9,626 nt of DNA. It comes from Sedimentisphaerales bacterium. GTDB lineage: Bacteria; Planctomycetota; Phycisphaerae; Sedimentisphaerales; SG8-4. The notes beneath the pieces were generated by a model. That model searched no databases and was not told the DNA's origin. It saw only the letters and a list, made by a program, of their open reading frames with translations. How positions within the stretch are numbered: position 1 is the stretch's first letter; each line of letters opens with the position of its first letter. The stretch is from the NCBI GenBank assembly GCA_016932895.1, contig JAFGCA010000361.1:1-9626 (forward strand), in the 5' to 3' direction. Positions 7,501 through 9,626 of the stretch are shown piece after piece. The position numbers and the translations under genes were made by a program.

Positions 7501-7787
7501 GTTTCCGCCGTATCGACAGTTACCCGGATAGCGGCGGTAGAGTACTGCCGATAGGCGTGTGGACGCACATCGCTGCGACGTTCGACGGAACGACTGCAAG
7601 GTTCTACATCGACGGCGAGGAAACCGGCAACGGTGCCTTCTCGTTCGGTCTCGACAAAGAGGCGGCCTTGCACTTCGGTTCCGGCGATCCGAACGGCGGC
7701 AACGCCTTCAACGGTGCGATCGATGACGTGCGCCTCTACGATATCGCTCTGTCTGCGGACGAAGTCAATGCGCTTGCAGGTAACTAA
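4560..7787 (+). CDS. Secreted multidomain protein: jelly-roll repeats, Fn3-like module, C-terminal LamG
   Basis: The 1075-aa product begins with a Sec signal peptide (K3, K4, hydrophobic core about 5-19, probable cleavage near G23). Four jelly-roll, CBM-like modules follow the same plan: an opening (V)DFE.G strand and a closing aromatic-x-D-D/N-V/M strand. They span about 25-202 (closing YIDDVKFLG), 211-374 (FYVDNVQIVG), 381-567 (FYLDNMMLSG) and 671-863 (opening VVDDFESYTN, closing LIDDVRVG). Between the third and fourth lies an Fn3-like module (about 568-670) with the typical NPQPANGA and YFWRIDAVND segments. The end (868-1075) is a LamG/concanavalin-like domain with ELEGDLADSSGNGHDG, VALWAKW, FYIDGEE and AIDDVRLYDIALSADEV. 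No catalytic domain is visible, so carbohydrate or matrix binding at the cell surface is the likely role. No PEP-CTERM, dockerin or other C-terminal anchor is present; the protein stops right after the LamG domain. It is monocistronic, followed by a hairpin. Confidence 0.93.
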   Translation: MSKKTVWLLSFALALGLISTGYGDVVFDFETGAQGWSGLKDGTAPTVSSETHSAGGSQSLRVTIDEAAHDQQEAGWASPRDFTADQAAGGLDTLSFWYRVDDPDLDGGNFVFHWIMSTEAWSGGGWYGNGLWGVVVADGQWHEQTADLTILGEAAGGWQGTWGDQAAWDFRDDLFYSFEIAVASTDNTSGSDIYIDDVKFLGAAAPPSEAILVSDFEGGLDGWYTDTWTAGTIALSTTGATEGAEAMQVEGPGGWQQMTKVDAKPHLAALATPGVAVSVDVTAFPADMTTTWMEVGMVINSTDDVGWIDLGLQGITLDGQPQTLTWAIPQDATDKIATADDTIGWFELLLISNVDEASTVKFYVDNVQIVGVPVAAGKNTDFILGNWEQDLDRWVVGATADVRYSDTNGVTLDTYSLDVYTPTGEWANALTMNLLEPNNADVLAAFRANTKATVDITHLVVDWPVGDIPPWNGTHLIINTDAAAVPTHAAANDGSGYVNLGYRAGWNQNEGDRTDSVTWDYSQHIREINANFDKVTYLELLIVVNANSAEYGGWVWFYLDNMMLSGGGIPLNPQPANGAKDINIETLLGWDAGMFAGSHNLYLGTSRGAVAAAEGDSDPDVLFVSLDGSSFDPNDLEFNTQYFWRIDAVNDVNPDSPWVGAIWEFTTGNFLVVDDFESYTNESPDRVFQTWVDGYGFSEDEWYPVGNPGNGSDAAVGHDIWSPFTPYATLMETETVHGGSQAMPLYYDNQTAGFSEATRTWTEPQDWTINNFNALMLFIYGQAGNVADPLYVTLTDDAGNSATVTYDDPAVFTNEEWFWWQIPVADFAGVDMASIKTMAIGVGSKTAVSGADGMLLIDDVRVGVQPIGLVAHYELEGDLADSSGNGHDGVFGGDPNFPASYVAGPAGLGQAMLFDGTGGHQNVELGTFNPSAATGQLTVALWAKWNGLSDQWQGLIGKRDSWAVDDMLWDIEANLDTGTIGFRRIDSYPDSGGRVLPIGVWTHIAATFDGTTARFYIDGEETGNGAFSFGLDKEAALHFGSGDPNGGNAFNGAIDDVRLYDIALSADEVNALAGN

Positions 7788-7842
7788 GAAGCAATAGTGC
7801 TTGGCCGGTCACATGATCTGCCAGGCGTAGCAGTGGTATATT

Positions 7843-7875
7843 GGGGTCCGCGCCGAAAGAGACGGCGCGGACCCC
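7843..7875 (+). terminator. Terminator-like hairpin after the LamG protein gene
   Basis: A perfect 12-bp GC-rich stem pairs GGGGTCCGCGCC (7843-7854) with GGCGCGGACCCC (7864-7875) over a 9-nt purine-rich loop. It begins 55 bp after the stop codon. The following bases contain only short T pairs, so it is not a textbook intrinsic terminator, but its stability and position fit transcription termination or 3'-end protection. Confidence 0.6.
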
Positions 7876-7913
7876 TTGCGTTGCGCCGCGGTTTTGGGTA
7901 AATATGAATCACA

Positions 7914-7931
7914 GCTTTCTCGATAGAAAGC
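7914..7931. repeat. Small perfect inverted repeat
   Basis: GCTTTCT (7914-7920) and AGAAAGC (7925-7931) are perfect complements over a 4-nt loop (CGAT). It could be an operator or a minor hairpin; there is no other evidence of function. Confidence 0.4.
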
Positions 7932-7943
7932 ACAGCCGAGAAC

Positions 7944-7971
7944 GTTAAGTGTGAATCGTGAAGGGTGAAGC
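7944..7971. repeat. Degenerate heptamer tandem repeat (GTGAAnn)
   Basis: Four adjacent 7-bp units read GTTAAGT (7944-7950), GTGAATC (7951-7957), GTGAAGG (7958-7964) and GTGAAGC (7965-7971). Three share GTGAA exactly and the first differs at two positions. The last unit overlaps the hairpin at 7966-7996. Confidence 0.6.
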
Positions 7972-8005
7972 GGTTCTCGTAAGAATCTTCGCTTCATGCC
8001 TTTTT
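7966..8005 (+). terminator. Possible second terminator: bulged hairpin plus T run
   Basis: TGAAGCG (7966-7972) pairs with CGCTTCA (7990-7996). An inner stem pairs 7973-7977 with 7982-7986 (one G-U pair) over the loop CGTA, leaving a 3-nt bulge at 7987-7989. Five T residues follow at 8001-8005, four bases after the stem. The shape fits a weak intrinsic terminator, but part of it is made from the heptamer repeat, so it may be incidental. Confidence 0.35.
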
Positions 8006-8095
8006 GCTGTTTGCCTCTTAGTCTCGTTGACCGGGTGGCAGCGTCAAGGGCGCAGGCCTTGGCGATGGGATCACTCGAGGGGCGAGCGGCCGTAG

Positions 8096-8167
8096 CCGTA
8101 GGGTGGGTCCTTGCCCCACGTGTTTTTGCATGCGGGTCTTTAGGCGTGTTGAGAACCCACCCTACCG
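8096..8167. repeat. REP/MITE-like inverted repeat
   Basis: The 11-mer GTAGGGTGGGT (8098-8108) is inverted as ACCCACCCTAC (8155-8165), and partial complementarity extends the arms on both sides, making a roughly 72-bp element. Within it GTGGG (8103-8107) can also pair with CCCAC (8115-8119). The GTAGGGTGGG...CCCACCCTAC terminus resembles short dispersed intergenic palindromes I recall from several environmental bacterial groups. No target-site duplication or transposase is visible, so mobility is an inference. Confidence 0.5.
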
Positions 8168-8234
8168 TGCTGGTTTCGCCGGACCTACGAATCGCGGCCC
8201 CCCGCGGCGGGCGGCCTGGATGAGAGGGTCTCCG

Positions 8235-9626
8235 ATGCGCACGAAAGCCATGGGTGTAGGGGCAATTGCCGTCGCCGCCGGGTTGGGCGCCGTGGTGATG
8301 GTCTACGCGCTTCTCCAGTCGGCGTCGCTCGACGTCGAAGACGTGCTGGCCGTGTATCGGGAGCAGGCGGATTACGAGGGGATTGCCGTGACATATCCCG
8401 TCGACGGGACGGTGTTTCCACCTGAAATGGTCGCTCCGACGATGCAGTGGCAGGACGAGAACCCCCGCTGTGAGGGCTGGCTGATCCGCGTCGAGTTTCC
8501 CGACGGCGCCACGGCGCTGAACCGCCTGGCGTACGAGCCGCGGTGGACGCCGCCTTCCCAGGACTGGGAGTTCATCCGGCAAAAATCGCTCGAACGTGAC
8601 GTGCGGATCTGTATTCTCGGTTTTGCCTCGACCGGCGAAATCGAAATCCTCTCCGGCGCGAAGGTTTCCATCCGCACCTCCGGTGACGAGGTGGGCGCGC
8701 CGCTGTTCTATCGCGAGGTCAACCTGCCCTTCATCGACGCGGTCAAGGACCCGTCTCGCATCCGCTGGCGCTTCGGCCCCGTTTCGTCGCCGCAGCCGCC
8801 TCCGGTGGTCCTGCAGAATCTTCCCGTCTGCGGCAACTGTCACTCCTTCGACGCCGAGGGCGCGACGCTGGCCATGGACGTGGACTACGCCAACAGCAAG
8901 GGCTCCTACGTCATCACTCGCGTCAAGGAGGAGATGACACTGGCCGAGAGTGACATCATCACCTGGAACGAGTACCGCAAGGAAGACAAGGAGCAGACGT
9001 TCGGCCTGCTCTCGCAGATCTCGCCCGACGGCCGCTACGTCGTCAGCACCGTCAAGGACAAGTCCGTCTTCGTGCCCAAGCCGGGGCTGGCCTTCTCGCA
9101 GTTGTTTTTCCCGATCAAGGGAATCCTGTGCATCTATGACAGGCAGACGCGGACTTTCAGCGCCCTGCCCGGTGCGGACGATCCGGAGCTGGTCCAGAGC
9201 AATCCCACCTGGAGCCCCGACGGGAAGACCATCGTCTTCGCCCGGGCCCGGGCCTACGACCTCAAGCATACGCTCGGCGGCGGCAAAGTGCTGCTGACCC
9301 GCGAGGAATGCAAAGAGTTCGTCGAGGACGGCAAACCCTTCCGGTTCGACCTGTACCGGATCGCCTTCAACGAGGGCAAAGGCGGGACGCCCGAGCCCAT
9401 CGAGGGGGCTTCGCACAACGGCTTGAGCAATTTTTTCGCGCGCTACTCGCCCGACGGTCGCTGGATCGTGTTCTGCCGGGCCAAGAGCTACATGCTCTTG
9501 CAGCCCGACAGCGAGCTGTATATCCTTCCGGCCGAGGGCGGTACCGCCCGGCGGCTCCGCTGCAACACCGCCCGCATGAATTCGTGGCACAGCTTCTCGC
9601 CCAACGGCAGGTGGCTGGTCTTCTCG
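8235..9626 (+). CDS. Membrane-anchored PD40 beta-propeller protein with CxxCH heme motif, 3' end outside window
   Basis: The frame is open for 464 codons from 8235 to the right edge. Residues 1-28 form a signal anchor: R2 and K4 followed by a hydrophobic, glycine- and alanine-rich helix. An Ig/Fn3-like domain follows (about 48-185, with YPVDGTVFPPEMVAPTMQW). The motif C199-G-N-C-H is a canonical covalent c-type heme site. Beyond it lie TolB/PD40-type propeller blades marked by SPDGRY (263), SPDGK (327), SPDGRW (405) and SPNGRW (455); more blades should follow. Such proteins sit on the outer face of the cytoplasmic membrane. Electron transfer or heme-assisted recognition is plausible, but the partner is unknown. 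No axial Met ligand can be assigned with confidence. AGAGGG lies 6 nt before the ATG at 8235; an in-frame ATG at 8220 adds five residues but has no Shine-Dalgarno of its own. The gene is preceded by the repeat-rich gap and is probably a separate transcript. Confidence 0.88.
   Translation, partial: MRTKAMGVGAIAVAAGLGAVVMVYALLQSASLDVEDVLAVYREQADYEGIAVTYPVDGTVFPPEMVAPTMQWQDENPRCEGWLIRVEFPDGATALNRLAYEPRWTPPSQDWEFIRQKSLERDVRICILGFASTGEIEILSGAKVSIRTSGDEVGAPLFYREVNLPFIDAVKDPSRIRWRFGPVSSPQPPPVVLQNLPVCGNCHSFDAEGATLAMDVDYANSKGSYVITRVKEEMTLAESDIITWNEYRKEDKEQTFGLLSQISPDGRYVVSTVKDKSVFVPKPGLAFSQLFFPIKGILCIYDRQTRTFSALPGADDPELVQSNPTWSPDGKTIVFARARAYDLKHTLGGGKVLLTREECKEFVEDGKPFRFDLYRIAFNEGKGGTPEPIEGASHNGLSNFFARYSPDGRWIVFCRAKSYMLLQPDSELYILPAEGGTARRLRCNTARMNSWHSFSPNGRWLVFS

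Larger units (their letters stand above)
7788..8234. other. Intergenic region rich in repeats, 447 bp
   Basis: No protein gene is supported here; the short plus-strand frame at 7996-8223 crosses the repeats and looks non-coding. The contents are a terminator-like stem, a small inverted repeat, a heptamer repeat, a second hairpin with a T run and a REP/MITE-like inverted repeat, listed separately. I found no good promoter for the gene at 8235, although one must lie here if that gene is not read through. Confidence 0.6.

Noticed and set aside
4527..7673. Long minus-strand frames (4527-6131 and 6351-7673)
   Set aside because: Both are antisense to the signal-peptide-bearing jelly-roll/LamG protein and show no recognisable domain.
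7809..9590. A 593-codon open frame on the minus strand
   Set aside because: It is antisense to the PD40/CxxCH gene and crosses intergenic repeats. The plus strand carries the repeated SPDG motifs and the heme site, so the minus frame is a shadow.

Overview
The window reads as chromosomal DNA of a GC-rich planctomycete, most plausibly from the Phycisphaerae/Sedimentisphaerales side of the phylum. That placement is an inference from gene content: a Tat-exported Gfo/Idh/MocA oxidoreductase, a long secreted protein built of jelly-roll modules ending in a LamG domain, and a membrane-anchored beta-propeller protein with a c-type heme motif. This is a combination often met in planctomycetes. No rRNA, tRNA, transposase, integrase or CRISPR array was seen.

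Layout. Three genes lie head-to-tail on the minus strand. Reading 5' to 3' they are a Tat-exported Gfo/Idh/MocA oxidoreductase (3901-2486), a YbjT-like atypical SDR with a DUF2867 C-terminal domain (2443-974), and a secreted alpha/alpha-toroid-like protein that runs off the left edge (820 to beyond 1). The first two are 42 bp apart and probably co-transcribed. The third follows a 153 bp gap that may hold its own promoter. A 658 bp divergent region (3902-4559) separates this cluster from a 1075-aa secreted multidomain protein on the plus strand (4560-7787). That region carries a candidate promoter for each direction and several short hairpins. Next comes a 447 bp intergenic stretch (7788-8234) with a strong terminator-like hairpin, a degenerate heptamer repeat, a second hairpin followed by a T run, and a REP/MITE-like inverted repeat. 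The last gene (8235 to beyond 9626) encodes an N-terminally anchored protein with one CxxCH heme motif and at least four TolB/PD40-type propeller repeats, and it is cut by the right edge.

How the genes may work together. Four of the five products carry export or membrane-anchor signals, so the window looks like a surface or periplasmic module, with the SDR-DUF2867 protein as the cytoplasmic exception. Carbohydrate binding or modification is the most natural theme: jelly-roll/LamG lectin-like domains, Gfo/Idh/MocA enzymes that act on sugars, and an (alpha/alpha) toroid common in polysaccharide-active enzymes. No catalytic glycosidase or lyase is visible, so substrate and pathway cannot be assigned. 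I did not find a convincing new defence or mobile system. The items most worth a second look are the non-coding structures in the two long intergenic regions and the architectures of the two large exported proteins.
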